This document shows, one piece after another, positions 13,856-22,183 of a stretch of 41,791 nt of DNA. The notes under the pieces were generated by a model. That model was not told the DNA's origin. It ran no database searches and saw only the letters and a list, made by a program, of their open reading frames with translations. How positions within the stretch are numbered: the first letter of the stretch is position 1; each line of letters begins with the position of its first letter. Both the position numbers and the translations under genes were made by a program. The stretch lies in the IMG/VR virus record IMGVR_UViG_3300031658_000026, positions 1 through 41,791 of that record, one strand, 5' to 3'. This DNA is from a virus.

Positions 13856-16152
13856 GTGACGAAAAGCATATAGACCATTCGGAAATCGAAGAGATCATAC
13901 GACGAGCTACAACGTATGCATTGGAAAACAGGCAACAATATGTCACAGTGGAGCATTTGTCACTTGCGTTGCTGACATACAAATCGTTTTATATGCTAAT
14001 CCAAGCTGCAGGTGTTGATGTTGATGCAATGGTTGCTGAACTAGCAAGACATATAGCAAATAACGAAGAGATTACTTTGTTGGACATTGACGACATACAG
14101 CCAAAGAAAACACACGGGCTAGAGCGCGTGTTTAATCGAGCATTAACTCGCGTGCTGTTTAGCGGCAAGCCACAAATAGCACCTATAGATTTATACTTTA
14201 GTATTCTGCAAGAAACAAATTCACATGCTGTTTATTTCTTTGAAAAATATGGATTAGATCCAGACGATCTTGAAGAGATGGTGTACGCAACATACGACGG
14301 CGAGTCTGATCAGAACGCAATGGCACTCAGCGACAAGCAAGTTAATGAAATACTAAATGAGTATTGCGATAACTTAAATAACGCCGCAATACACGGCAAA
14401 ATAGACCCAGTGATTGGTAGACAGTCCGAATTGGATGAAATCATTGACGTACTTGCTAAACGTAACAAGCGCAACATATTAATGGTCGGCGACCCAGGCG
14501 TTGGCAAAACTGCCATTGCAGAAGGATTGGCATTAAAAATAACACAAGGACTAGTACCTAATTATTTAAAAGAATATATCGTATACAGTTTAGATATCGG
14601 GCACATTGTGGCTGGCAGCAAATATCGAGGCGACTTCGAAGAAAAGCTAAAACAAATTATCGCAGCACTTAAAGCAAAAGGCAAATGTGTATTGTTTATA
14701 GACGAGGCGCATCAGATGTCAGGTGCCGGTGCAACAGGTGGCAAGTCTGGTCCAGACTTTGCTAATATGATCAAACCAGCCTTAAACAAAGGCGACATTA
14801 AAGTTATTGCCAGCACTACATGGGAAGAATATGGACAGTCATTTGAAAAAGATCGGGCGCTTATGCGTAGATTTTATCGACTAACAGTAGACGAGCCATC
14901 AGTGTCAGACGCCAAGGCAATCCTGCGCGGATTGAAACCCTACTTTGAAGAATTCCATGGAGGCAAGATTGCAAACACTGCTATTGATGCTGCTGTTGAT
15001 CTTAGTGTTCGTTACCAGCATGACCAACGGTTACCGGACAAGGCAATTGATCTTATTGATACAGCGTGTGCTAAGATGAAAGTCAAAAACAAATCTTTTA
15101 CTATTCAACGTAAGAACATTATTGCAGCTATTAGCAAGGCAACTAAAATACCAATGGATCAAATCGGAACATCTAATAACAATAAGACGTGCGTTGACTT
15201 AGACGCAAATATTAAAAAAGTTGTGTTTGGACAAGACGGCGCCATTGAAAGATTAGTAGAAAAGGTTTATGTGGCTAAGGCAGGACTCAAATCACATGAA
15301 AAGCCAATGGGGTCTTTCTTGTTTACAGGACCAACGGGTGTTGGTAAAACCGAACTTGCTAAACGATTAGCAGAAAGCCTTGGACTCAAACTGTTGCGTT
15401 ATGACATGTCCGAATACATGGAAAAACACACAGTGGCCAAATTGATTGGTGCTCCGCCGGGTTATGTTGGATTTGATGACAGCAACACTGGCGGCGGGCA
15501 GCTAATTAACGATATTCAGCATAGTCCAAATTGTATTGTTTTGTTGGACGAAATTGAAAAGGCACACCCAGATGTTCTTAATATATTGTTACAGTTAATG
15601 GATGCTGGGCGATTGACCGGATCTAATGGTAAAACAGCAGACTTTCGTAATGGCATACTTATTATGACCAGTAACCTGGGTGCAAAGGAAGGCGATGCGA
15701 ACAGAATAGGCTTTGGTGCGCAACAGAAATCAGGAGAAGATGACAAAGCAACGAAGAACTTCTTTAGCCCTGAATTTAGAAATCGCCTAGACGCTATATG
15801 CAAGTTTAATGCATTGGATACATTGCATGTTAAGCGTATTGTAAATAAATTTGTTGGCGAAATGAATGACCTTATACGAGAGCGCGGACATGCTATTCGC
15901 TTAACAGAGCTAGCCACCGACGAGATTGTCAGACTGGGTTATGATCCGAAGATGGGTGCTCGTCCAATTGAGCGTATGATAAATGATCATATTAAAGTTC
16001 CTGTTAGTAAGATGATGTTGTTTGACGAATTACCAACAAAGTCCGTTATTACAGTTGACTTTCTAGACGGAGATTTTTTGTTTAGTCACAGCACAGCACA
16101 ACCAGCTATTGCTAATAATAGTCAGCTGGTATTAAGCCATGACAATAGATAA
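13852..16152 (+). CDS. clpA: ClpA-type AAA+ unfoldase
   Basis: This 766-residue protein is the size of E. coli ClpA (758). It has an N-terminal Clp repeat domain (about 1-145). AAA-1 has Walker A GDPGVGKT (213-220) and Walker B LFIDEAH (281-287). AAA-2 has Walker A GPTGVGKT (493-500) and Walker B VLLDEIE (563-569). There is no ClpB-type middle coiled-coil. A ClpP-docking loop is present as IGFG at 619-622, matching the IGL/IGF loop position in ClpA and ClpX. It should therefore dock host ClpP and feed it substrates, redirecting host proteolysis. It is translationally coupled to dnaJ by ATGA. Its TAA stop overlaps a late promoter. Confidence 0.95.
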   Translation: MSDEKHIDHSEIEEIIRRATTYALENRQQYVTVEHLSLALLTYKSFYMLIQAAGVDVDAMVAELARHIANNEEITLLDIDDIQPKKTHGLERVFNRALTRVLFSGKPQIAPIDLYFSILQETNSHAVYFFEKYGLDPDDLEEMVYATYDGESDQNAMALSDKQVNEILNEYCDNLNNAAIHGKIDPVIGRQSELDEIIDVLAKRNKRNILMVGDPGVGKTAIAEGLALKITQGLVPNYLKEYIVYSLDIGHIVAGSKYRGDFEEKLKQIIAALKAKGKCVLFIDEAHQMSGAGATGGKSGPDFANMIKPALNKGDIKVIASTTWEEYGQSFEKDRALMRRFYRLTVDEPSVSDAKAILRGLKPYFEEFHGGKIANTAIDAAVDLSVRYQHDQRLPDKAIDLIDTACAKMKVKNKSFTIQRKNIIAAISKATKIPMDQIGTSNNNKTCVDLDANIKKVVFGQDGAIERLVEKVYVAKAGLKSHEKPMGSFLFTGPTGVGKTELAKRLAESLGLKLLRYDMSEYMEKHTVAKLIGAPPGYVGFDDSNTGGGQLINDIQHSPNCIVLLDEIEKAHPDVLNILLQLMDAGRLTGSNGKTADFRNGILIMTSNLGAKEGDANRIGFGAQQKSGEDDKATKNFFSPEFRNRLDAICKFNALDTLHVKRIVNKFVGEMNDLIRERGHAIRLTELATDEIVRLGYDPKMGARPIERMINDHIKVPVSKMMLFDELPTKSVITVDFLDGDFLFSHSTAQPAIANNSQLVLSHDNR

Positions 16153-16155
16153 ATA
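16148..16155 (+). promoter_or_regulatory. late promoter GATAAATA overlapping the clpA stop
   Basis: The clpA TAA (16150-16152) lies inside the octamer. The predicted +1 is 16161, and AGGA at 16164-16167 serves the ATG at 16176. Confidence 0.6.
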
Positions 16156-16175
16156 ACGTATATAGGAACCATAAT

Positions 16176-16346
16176 ATGGCACAAATTAAAGAAGAATTAG
16201 TGATAATTAAAATATCACGGTTAGTTAAAGACGGCATGTCAGCCGAGACAGCAATCACAAGCACTATAACCGATACAGTTGAATCTGTAGTCCAGGAATT
16301 AGTTGGCGTTGATGTGCTTGTAGAAATAGTTAAAGAAGAGGATTGA
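16176..16346 (+). CDS. small conserved-looking protein
   Basis: This 56-residue frame begins MAQIKEELVIIKISRLVKDG. It is helical with an acidic end (EIVKEED). It follows a late promoter with a good AGGA, and its stop is 8 bases before the next ATG, so I consider it real. No function is recognised. Confidence 0.6.
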   Translation: MAQIKEELVIIKISRLVKDGMSAETAITSTITDTVESVVQELVGVDVLVEIVKEED

Positions 16347-16353
16347 ACCAGTA

Positions 16354-16710
16354 ATGTCACGTTTAAGCGCAAATTTGCTACCAACGTCAACCGCACCCGC
16401 AATACCCGGTACTCCACAAAATGTGTTAGGCAGTAAAGTCAAAGGTAACGGATTTTATGGCTTTAATGACGGACTTCATACTGTTGCTCATTTTATTACT
16501 GGCGTTGTTGGAGTTCTTGAAGTCCAAGGGTCGCTAGCAGCCGAACCAGTGGAAGCTGATTGGGTTACATTGGACACACGGACCGGTACTACCGACGTTC
16601 CGTTAACTGAGAACGCAACATATAACTTCACCGGGAACTTTGTTTGGGTTAGAGCCAAGGTAACCAACCTTGCAAATGGTACTATAACCAAAATATTACT
16701 TAACCACTAA
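16354..16710 (+). CDS. small beta-rich protein, probably structural
   Basis: This 118-residue protein has a Pro/Thr/Ala-rich N-terminus. It continues with a beta-sandwich-like stretch: HFITGVVGVLEVQGSLAAEP, WVTLDTRTGTTDVPLTEN, and FVWVRAKVTNLANGTITKILLNH. Such repeats of strands with a terminal VWVRAKV...G strand pair are common in small phage tail or fibre-associated proteins. It lies in a late unit just before glycosyltransferase-like genes. The assignment to virion structure is inference. Confidence 0.6.
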   Translation: MSRLSANLLPTSTAPAIPGTPQNVLGSKVKGNGFYGFNDGLHTVAHFITGVVGVLEVQGSLAAEPVEADWVTLDTRTGTTDVPLTENATYNFTGNFVWVRAKVTNLANGTITKILLNH

Positions 16711-16719
16711 GGAATCCAT

Positions 16720-17988
16720 ATGATCTTTGTCTTTGACAAATACTCTGATAATATAGATTCTACTCCACCATGGAATAACTACTTTAAGTACCAGGCCAAC
16801 GTTGCAGGACAAAACAGTCAAATGCTAGTTACTGCACACGGCGGTATACTATCAGAATCTGATCGGATAGCAGCCGATATCAATGCAGCTCTGCTATCCG
16901 ATATAACAACAGAAACAGATTTACTATATCTAATAGAACCATGGCCTGACTTTGCTGGCATATCTGACCAGCACCCAGACATACATTGCCCTAACAACTG
17001 GCATCTTGCGTTATTACACATAAATCCTCGGGCATTAGAATTAGCCAAAGAAGGCAGATTGACAATTGTGTTTCACATTCCAGAGTTTCTTACTGGCCCT
17101 GATCACTTAGATAAGAACATAAAATGCACAGTTAAACAGCTTGGGATTCCCGAATCGCAATTTAAAATTGTAAGTGGGTTGAAAAGATCACCCTGGTATT
17201 ATTGGCCAGGGTTTGAATATAGCAATTTAAAAGACGTTGAGAACGAACCACAGGTTGCAAGTGTAAATCTTAAACCACGTAATAGGAAATTTACATGTTT
17301 GAACCGTATAGATAAAGTTCACAGACGTTATATAGCACTTATGTTGTGGAAAACCAACTTAATTAAAGATGGGTATTTTAGTTATTCCGCTGCCGAATAT
17401 GCGGACAACATTGTTCGGACGCGAAACAGCAATGAAACAGTTATGTATTTGCCTGAATGGAAAGGCGACCTTACTAAATGGAAGGAGTTTTTTGTTGCCT
17501 ATGTGCCACACAAAGCAGATACCTTAACATTGGAACAACATAACGATCACGGGCATTGCGAAACAGCACATTTTACAGATGCGTATTGGAATTTTGTTAC
17601 AGAGACAGGTATCGAACACGATACGTTCTTATCCGAAAAAACATTTAAACCAATTTCAAGGTTACAGCCGTTTGTAATACTAGGCAGTTATAAGTCCTTG
17701 GAATTATTACATGATCTTGGTTATAAAACGTTCAGTAGCGTCATTGACGAATCATATGATCTTATTTCGGACAATAAAGAAAGGATTAAGAAAGCAACCG
17801 AAATAGCACTCCAGGTAGCCGAGTGGACTCACGAAAAGCATATTAATGTAATAAAGCAGATTAAGCCTATTCTGGAACATAATCAGCAGCATTTCTTTAA
17901 GAAGAAACGTCGTGTTAATACATTTGTTAAATACGTGGCAGGGCAACTACCAGCTCATAACTGGCTTAACGAGTGCAAATATGATTGA
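16720..17988 (+). CDS. putative glycosyltransferase (paralogue 1)
   Basis: This 422-residue protein has an N-terminal alpha/beta part. The C-terminal domain contains NRIDKVHRRYIALMLW, GYFSYSAAEY, DAYWNFVTETG and, near residue 307, the motif LSEKTFKPISRLQPFVILGS. It ends LGYKTFSSVIDESYD. An E-K-x-F-K-P...PF-hIhG segment is typical of the sugar-nucleotide-binding end of fucosyltransferase-like and related GT-B enzymes. The acceptor could be a virion protein, DNA or host envelope sugar; nothing decides. The 17981 gene overlaps it by 8 bases and is a diverged copy. Confidence 0.6.
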   Translation: MIFVFDKYSDNIDSTPPWNNYFKYQANVAGQNSQMLVTAHGGILSESDRIAADINAALLSDITTETDLLYLIEPWPDFAGISDQHPDIHCPNNWHLALLHINPRALELAKEGRLTIVFHIPEFLTGPDHLDKNIKCTVKQLGIPESQFKIVSGLKRSPWYYWPGFEYSNLKDVENEPQVASVNLKPRNRKFTCLNRIDKVHRRYIALMLWKTNLIKDGYFSYSAAEYADNIVRTRNSNETVMYLPEWKGDLTKWKEFFVAYVPHKADTLTLEQHNDHGHCETAHFTDAYWNFVTETGIEHDTFLSEKTFKPISRLQPFVILGSYKSLELLHDLGYKTFSSVIDESYDLISDNKERIKKATEIALQVAEWTHEKHINVIKQIKPILEHNQQHFFKKKRRVNTFVKYVAGQLPAHNWLNECKYD

Positions 17989-19087
17989 ACCACTAGAAAC
18001 ACCAACGTTTGTTATAGATGATTTTAGCGATAGCCGAGATATACGTTTTTTTGATTACTTAACACACGAAAACATTCCATTTGAAATATTAGAATTATGT
18101 TCGTCTGAATTGCCTTATCGGGATATAGTATATTATCCGGTTATATTAACGCATGTAACTGATAACACAGATATATTTGAAAATGTCAATTGTCGTGCGT
18201 TACAAAAAGCACAAGACAACGAGCTCACGATTGTGTTTATTTACGATGGATTTGATGATGTTACACGATCTGCATATGCGCTACTAACTCAACTATTCGA
18301 GCATAATTTATCTATGGCCGATGTGCGATTTATAACACAAATAAAACCAGCATGCGACAATTATCCGTTTGTTTACTTTTCGTTTGCAGAAATCGAAACA
18401 CATATGGCGGCATTCGAGGATGATTATGTAGAGACAATTCAAGAAGGTGAACGCGACAATATTGCTACTTTGCAGGTATCTAACGACACCGCGCATGCTA
18501 GATTATTTTGCGGAGCACTGTGGTACCACGCACTTAATAATTATAACTATTTTAGTTATGGAGCAGCAACTTGCGATGTTATGCACTCGCCTATATATAC
18601 CTGGGATGAACACTGGCAAGCTACAGGGACTTTACTAGATATGTTTGGGCAGCAGCTACCCATTGCATGTAAAGAAAACAACAAACTAAAACACTTCAAT
18701 AACGCATATTGGAATTTAAATGTTCAACCAAACTTCCATGCTGGAGGATTATCCTTAGGTCCGCAATTATTTGAACCTATTTTAAACATGCAACCATTTA
18801 TTATAATTGGATCAGCATATTCTGCAAAACTATTGCGGTCGCTTGGATACAAAACATTCAGCAACGACGTCAACGAAAACTATGATGCAGAAGACAACGA
18901 CGAGTCCAGGATGCAGACATTGTTCAGACTGGCGTATGATATGTGTTACTGGACTTCAGATGAGTTACTGGAATTGTCCAAAAAATTACATCCTATTATC
19001 AGACACAACCAGCAGCACTTGTTGTCATCCAAGAAATTCAGACTATTAACGTTACTGCATGAATTAAAAACCGACAATACTGTATAA
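17981..19087 (+). CDS. diverged glycosyltransferase-like paralogue 2
   Basis: This 368-residue protein is collinear with the upstream gene. NYFSYGAA corresponds to GYFSYSAA, NAYWNLNVQ to DAYWNFVTE, LRSLGYKTFSNDVNENYD to LHDLGYKTFSSVIDESYD, and IIRHNQQHLL to ILEHNQQHFF. The key SEKTFKP stretch is changed to LGPQLFEP, losing the Glu-Lys pair, so it may lack transferase activity or use another donor. The N-terminal half is much less similar. I start at ATG 17981, overlapping the upstream stop by 8 bases. Its TAA is inside a late promoter. Confidence 0.6.
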   Translation: MIEPLETPTFVIDDFSDSRDIRFFDYLTHENIPFEILELCSSELPYRDIVYYPVILTHVTDNTDIFENVNCRALQKAQDNELTIVFIYDGFDDVTRSAYALLTQLFEHNLSMADVRFITQIKPACDNYPFVYFSFAEIETHMAAFEDDYVETIQEGERDNIATLQVSNDTAHARLFCGALWYHALNNYNYFSYGAATCDVMHSPIYTWDEHWQATGTLLDMFGQQLPIACKENNKLKHFNNAYWNLNVQPNFHAGGLSLGPQLFEPILNMQPFIIIGSAYSAKLLRSLGYKTFSNDVNENYDAEDNDESRMQTLFRLAYDMCYWTSDELLELSKKLHPIIRHNQQHLLSSKKFRLLTLLHELKTDNTV

Positions 19088-19090
19088 ATA
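19083..19090 (+). promoter_or_regulatory. late promoter TATAAATA, +1 at the start codon, over the upstream stop
   Basis: This is a perfect T4 octamer. The upstream stop (19085-19087) is inside it and the predicted +1 is 19096, exactly the next ATG. Stop, promoter and start are compressed into 16 bases. Confidence 0.75.
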
Positions 19091-19095
19091 TAGGT

Positions 19096-21156
19096 ATGAG
19101 ATTATCAGAAGTGTCGGCAGACAAGCAAGTAGTAGTTATACTCCCCGGACGGTTCCAACCTTTCCATAAGGGTCATAAGGCTGTCTTTGATTATTTGTCT
19201 GGTAAATACGATAATGTCTATGTTGCCACAAGCGACAAAGTAAGTCCTCCACGATCACCATTCAATTTTGAAGAAAAGAAAATGATGATGGAATTAACCG
19301 GTATGGATACCACTAACGTTGTATTGACCAAAAGCCCATATGTTGCTACGGAAATAACACAACATTTCAACAAAGAGAATACCATATTACTATTTGCTAT
19401 TAGTGAGAAAGATATGGCACAAGATCCGCGATTTACTTTTAAACCAAAGAAGGACGGTAGCCCGTCATACTTTCAAAATGCTAAGGATGGCAATTTTGAA
19501 ACTATGGATAAACACGGTTACATGATTACTGTCCCCACATTCGAGTTTAGTGTACTAGGAAAACCAATGAAAAGCGCAACAGAAGTCAGAGCACAATTTG
19601 CGCAGGGTGATGAAACAACCAAACAGCATATAATAAAAGACTTGTTCGGGAACTATAGCGACCAGGTATTTGAATTAATGAACAAGAATATCACTGAAGA
19701 TATTAGTGAAGGCGGTTGGACCGATACAATAACACAACAAACAAAATTAACGCCCAATGTAGTACGAGCAGCATTAGGCACAACACAAACGTTCATTAAC
19801 GGATTTAATCGTTACCTAGAACGAGATGACCTTGGCGGTCCTGTTCGAATGGGTCCTCCGACCGGCAGCTCGGCATATTATAATGTGGATGATCCTGGAA
19901 AAGAATACGGCGACATCGACTTATCAATGATTGCACCAGACGAAGAAGGAATGACGGTTAACCAGCTATCAGCAAAATACAACAGGCTGATGGACCAGTT
20001 TATATCAGACCAGAAACCTGATGTAATACACAACCAAGGAAAACCAGCAGGTGGGCATCCTATTTTTAATATAGGAGACGATGCTAAAGTACAGATCGAT
20101 ATGCTATGGACTGGTGCTAAAATGAGCGACTGGAGCAGATGGAGAGTTACTCCTGAACGCGGAGTTAAGGGATTAGTATATGGTAACATGTATTCCAGCT
20201 TAGGCGAAGTATTGGGAATGAGTATACAACTAGCAGGCGTTCAATTAAAGACAATAAACGACTCGCCAGTGCCATTTTCTAATAGAAAAGGCACAGAATT
20301 GCACACTTTATCAACCGATATTAGCACTTTTGGTGTCGATATATTAAAAGCAGTATACAAGCAAGTTAATGGCACATTGGACAACATTACTATTGACCCT
20401 GTGTTACTGCGTAATCCTGGGCTAAAGAAACAGGAAGTAAAGATTAGTGATCTAGCACTTACCATCAAAGGACTTGCTAGTAGTTTTACATTAAACGATT
20501 TATACGGCAAATTTATATTGGCCAATTACAACACCGAACAAGAACTACTAGCAGCGTTCCTGACGCAGATTAATAAGAAAGCAGATGTTGCTCGAAACGC
20601 ACCAAAATTCAACAAGGCCAGCACGCCAGCAGAGCTGGATCGAGTTAAATCTATACAGGATCAGATCAGCAAAGGCATGTTAATTGTCAATTCAGCATTA
20701 ACTGAATCTGCTAGATTGGGCGGGTACCGACCGGACGATCGTCGCGTGTTTAGTGGATTAAACGGCGAACTTAAAACAGCAATTAGTTCACTAGATGAAT
20801 TATTCACATCCGTACGAAATGCACCAGCGGGTACTAAAATTAAGCAACGGTTCTTAATAAAGTTTCACACTATTATCGCTAAAATTAAACAACAGCTAAC
20901 ATCTGTTGAAGTACAGGAAAACAAAACATACCCAACATTAAAATTAGGTGTCTTTGCCAATGAGAATGCTAAAGTAAGCATATGGGAACACAACGGAACT
21001 ATTATATTAGTCGACGACAGTACACATAGATTTCAGGAAGCAGTTGATGTTACTACCGCAGTGAATATATTGTATGACCGTGGTTACACATGCAAAAGTG
21101 TGTGCGAAGAAGCTGCCACTCGTATACAATTAAAGTCCAATCAAAAGAAAAACTGA
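19096..21156 (+). CDS. fusion of HxGH cytidylyltransferase-like and pol-beta-type nucleotidyltransferase domains
   Basis: This 686-residue protein has two nucleotidyltransferase domains of different folds. Residues 10-170 are a Rossmann-type HxGH enzyme: GRFQPFHKGH (18-27) and KSATEVR (159-165, matching the ISSTxxR site), as in NMN or pantetheine-phosphate adenylyltransferases. Residues about 225-440 look like a pol-beta superfamily domain: GSSAYY followed by YGDIDLSM (271-278), with VQIDMLW as the probable third acidic strand. A helical C-terminal part follows. The first domain could make NAD or CDP-type products. The second could transfer NMP to RNA or protein. Gene position and late expression suggest a packaged or late-acting effector, but that is inference. 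The start is fixed by the late promoter. Confidence 0.75.
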   Translation: MRLSEVSADKQVVVILPGRFQPFHKGHKAVFDYLSGKYDNVYVATSDKVSPPRSPFNFEEKKMMMELTGMDTTNVVLTKSPYVATEITQHFNKENTILLFAISEKDMAQDPRFTFKPKKDGSPSYFQNAKDGNFETMDKHGYMITVPTFEFSVLGKPMKSATEVRAQFAQGDETTKQHIIKDLFGNYSDQVFELMNKNITEDISEGGWTDTITQQTKLTPNVVRAALGTTQTFINGFNRYLERDDLGGPVRMGPPTGSSAYYNVDDPGKEYGDIDLSMIAPDEEGMTVNQLSAKYNRLMDQFISDQKPDVIHNQGKPAGGHPIFNIGDDAKVQIDMLWTGAKMSDWSRWRVTPERGVKGLVYGNMYSSLGEVLGMSIQLAGVQLKTINDSPVPFSNRKGTELHTLSTDISTFGVDILKAVYKQVNGTLDNITIDPVLLRNPGLKKQEVKISDLALTIKGLASSFTLNDLYGKFILANYNTEQELLAAFLTQINKKADVARNAPKFNKASTPAELDRVKSIQDQISKGMLIVNSALTESARLGGYRPDDRRVFSGLNGELKTAISSLDELFTSVRNAPAGTKIKQRFLIKFHTIIAKIKQQLTSVEVQENKTYPTLKLGVFANENAKVSIWEHNGTIILVDDSTHRFQEAVDVTTAVNILYDRGYTCKSVCEEAATRIQLKSNQKKN

Positions 21157-21187
21157 AATACTAGCGTACTAAAATAGCACTCTTTGC

Positions 21188-21195
21188 AATAAATA
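21188..21195 (+). promoter_or_regulatory. late promoter AATAAATA, +1 at the ATG at 21201
   Basis: The predicted +1 of 21201 coincides with an ATG that opens a frame with a hydrophobic N-terminus. Confidence 0.6.
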
Positions 21196-21200
21196 ATAGG

Positions 21201-21638
21201 ATGTATGCCGTATTATTACACATAATGACCATCTACTTTTTGGTATGGCTTACGCAGTTCATAACTGGCAGTATTTTACTAGAGGGTAAACATTTAATGG
21301 CAACTAAAAAAACAAAAACAGTAACAGTCGACGAGTCGGTTGCACTAGCAATGGATGTAAATGGCGATGGTCACATCAGCGCAGAAGAAATGGCAATGGA
21401 CCTTGAGTTCAAACGTAAAAGTTTAGAAGATGCTGATGCGATGCGTGATGCACAACGTAACATGGCATGGTTTGCTCTATTCGGCATGCTACTATATCCC
21501 TTTGCTGTGTTGATAGCAGTGGCATCAGGGTTGGAAAAAGCAGCAACAATATTAGGTTCAATGGCGCCTACATATTTCGTTGCAGTAGCAGCAATTGTAG
21601 CAGCGTTTTACGCTAAAGAAGCAATGATTAATAAATAA
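21201..21638 (+). CDS. membrane protein with an EF-hand motif
   Basis: This 145-residue protein has a hydrophobic helix at 4-26 and then a cytoplasm-sized loop. The loop holds a clear EF-hand, DVNGDGHISAEE (Asp52, Asn54, Asp56, Glu63). Two more hydrophobic helices lie at about 87-110 and 116-140. The EF-hand suggests Ca2+ binding. Two starts are possible: ATG 21201, placed at the predicted leaderless +1, and ATG 21298 (MATKKTKT), with AGAGGG 12 bases upstream. I keep 21201 because of the promoter. The shorter form would have two membrane helices. Its role is unknown; a holin-like or envelope function is conceivable. Confidence 0.65.
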   Translation: MYAVLLHIMTIYFLVWLTQFITGSILLEGKHLMATKKTKTVTVDESVALAMDVNGDGHISAEEMAMDLEFKRKSLEDADAMRDAQRNMAWFALFGMLLYPFAVLIAVASGLEKAATILGSMAPTYFVAVAAIVAAFYAKEAMINK

Positions 21639-21655
21639 ACACTGTTACACCGTAG

Positions 21656-21663
21656 CATAAGTA
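21656..21663 (+). promoter_or_regulatory. variant late promoter CATAAGTA, +1 at the ATG at 21669
   Basis: It is one base off NATAAATA. The predicted +1 is 21669, the ATG of the next gene, the same 5-base spacing as the perfect sites. GTGTTA-TGT-TAACAC (21664-21678) also forms a hairpin over the start codon. Confidence 0.45.
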
Positions 21664-21668
21664 GTGTT

Positions 21669-21944
21669 ATGTTAACACCATGCTCGATATTATTTTATCT
21701 TTACTGTGATTGGAAACACTTTTCTCCTACTTATCGTGTGTATTTTAACGACGAACTTATGACTGAGCGCGAATACATATGGGATAATAAACATCACATA
21801 TTACAAGAACATATACCAGTTACTATTGATGTTACAGTGCCGCATACTGTTAGAATCCAAGCTATACGTCCACTGAGCGGCACGTTCAGAGTACAGGGCC
21901 TTGTAGCCACCCCTGGCGCAAGGGTATTCGTTGAAATCGTATAA
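21669..21944 (+). CDS. small beta-sandwich-like protein, probably structural
   Basis: This 91-residue protein contains YRVYFNDELMTEREYIW, a strand pair, PVTIDVTVPHTVRIQAI, and the ending FRVQGLVATPGARVFVEIV. This 'YRVYxxGxLLTER(x)YIW... H.V.I... F' layout looks like small beta proteins carried next to late structural genes in marine T4-like phages. The N-terminus is short and hydrophobic, so a start at an internal ATG (residue 31) is possible. The leaderless variant promoter favours 21669. The TAA is inside the next late promoter. Confidence 0.6.
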   Translation: MLTPCSILFYLYCDWKHFSPTYRVYFNDELMTEREYIWDNKHHILQEHIPVTIDVTVPHTVRIQAIRPLSGTFRVQGLVATPGARVFVEIV

Positions 21945-21947
21945 ATA
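21940..21947 (+). promoter_or_regulatory. late promoter TATAAATA, +1 at the start codon, over the upstream stop
   Basis: This is a perfect T4 octamer containing the upstream TAA (21942-21944). The predicted +1 is 21953, the A of the next ATG. Confidence 0.75.
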
Positions 21948-21952
21948 CTATT

Positions 21953-22132
21953 ATGAAAATAAATGAAATAATACGTGAAAATTCAGCAGCAGGAACCACA
22001 ACATCTGGCAATGTAGCTGTATCTATAGCAGCCAATGTTGCTACTCCAGGCAAAAAGAAACCCAAGTCCGACAAGTTTGGCAACTCAATAAAGCAACTAG
22101 AAGACGTGTCGTCACTTATTCTGCGTCGCTAA
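21953..22132 (+). CDS. small basic protein with capsid-targeting-like N-terminus
   Basis: This 59-residue protein starts MKINEIIRENSAAG. That resembles the capsid-targeting sequence of T4 internal proteins (IPIII begins MKTYQEFIAEA), which the gp21 protease cuts after (I/L)-x-E. Here IRE would be the site at residues 7-9. The remainder is Ala/Thr-rich and then basic (GKKKPKSDK), fitting a DNA-associated internal head protein. It is leaderless from a perfect late promoter. The internal-protein idea is inference. Confidence 0.6.
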   Translation: MKINEIIRENSAAGTTTSGNVAVSIAANVATPGKKKPKSDKFGNSIKQLEDVSSLILRR

Positions 22133-22153
22133 CAGTGTCTATTCTTGTGGATA

Positions 22154-22161
22154 GATAAATA
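22154..22161 (+). promoter_or_regulatory. late promoter GATAAATA
   Basis: The predicted +1 is 22167. A short AATT/AATT stem with ACAGG in its loop begins there and presents the Shine-Dalgarno for ATG 22184. Confidence 0.6.
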
Positions 22162-22183
22162 TAATAAATTACAGGAATTAATA

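Noticed and set aside
13519-13956. Reverse-strand frame of 145 codons opposite dnaJ
   Set aside because: Shadow of the dnaJ coding strand; no promoter or Shine-Dalgarno and an unlikely Cys/Ile-rich composition.
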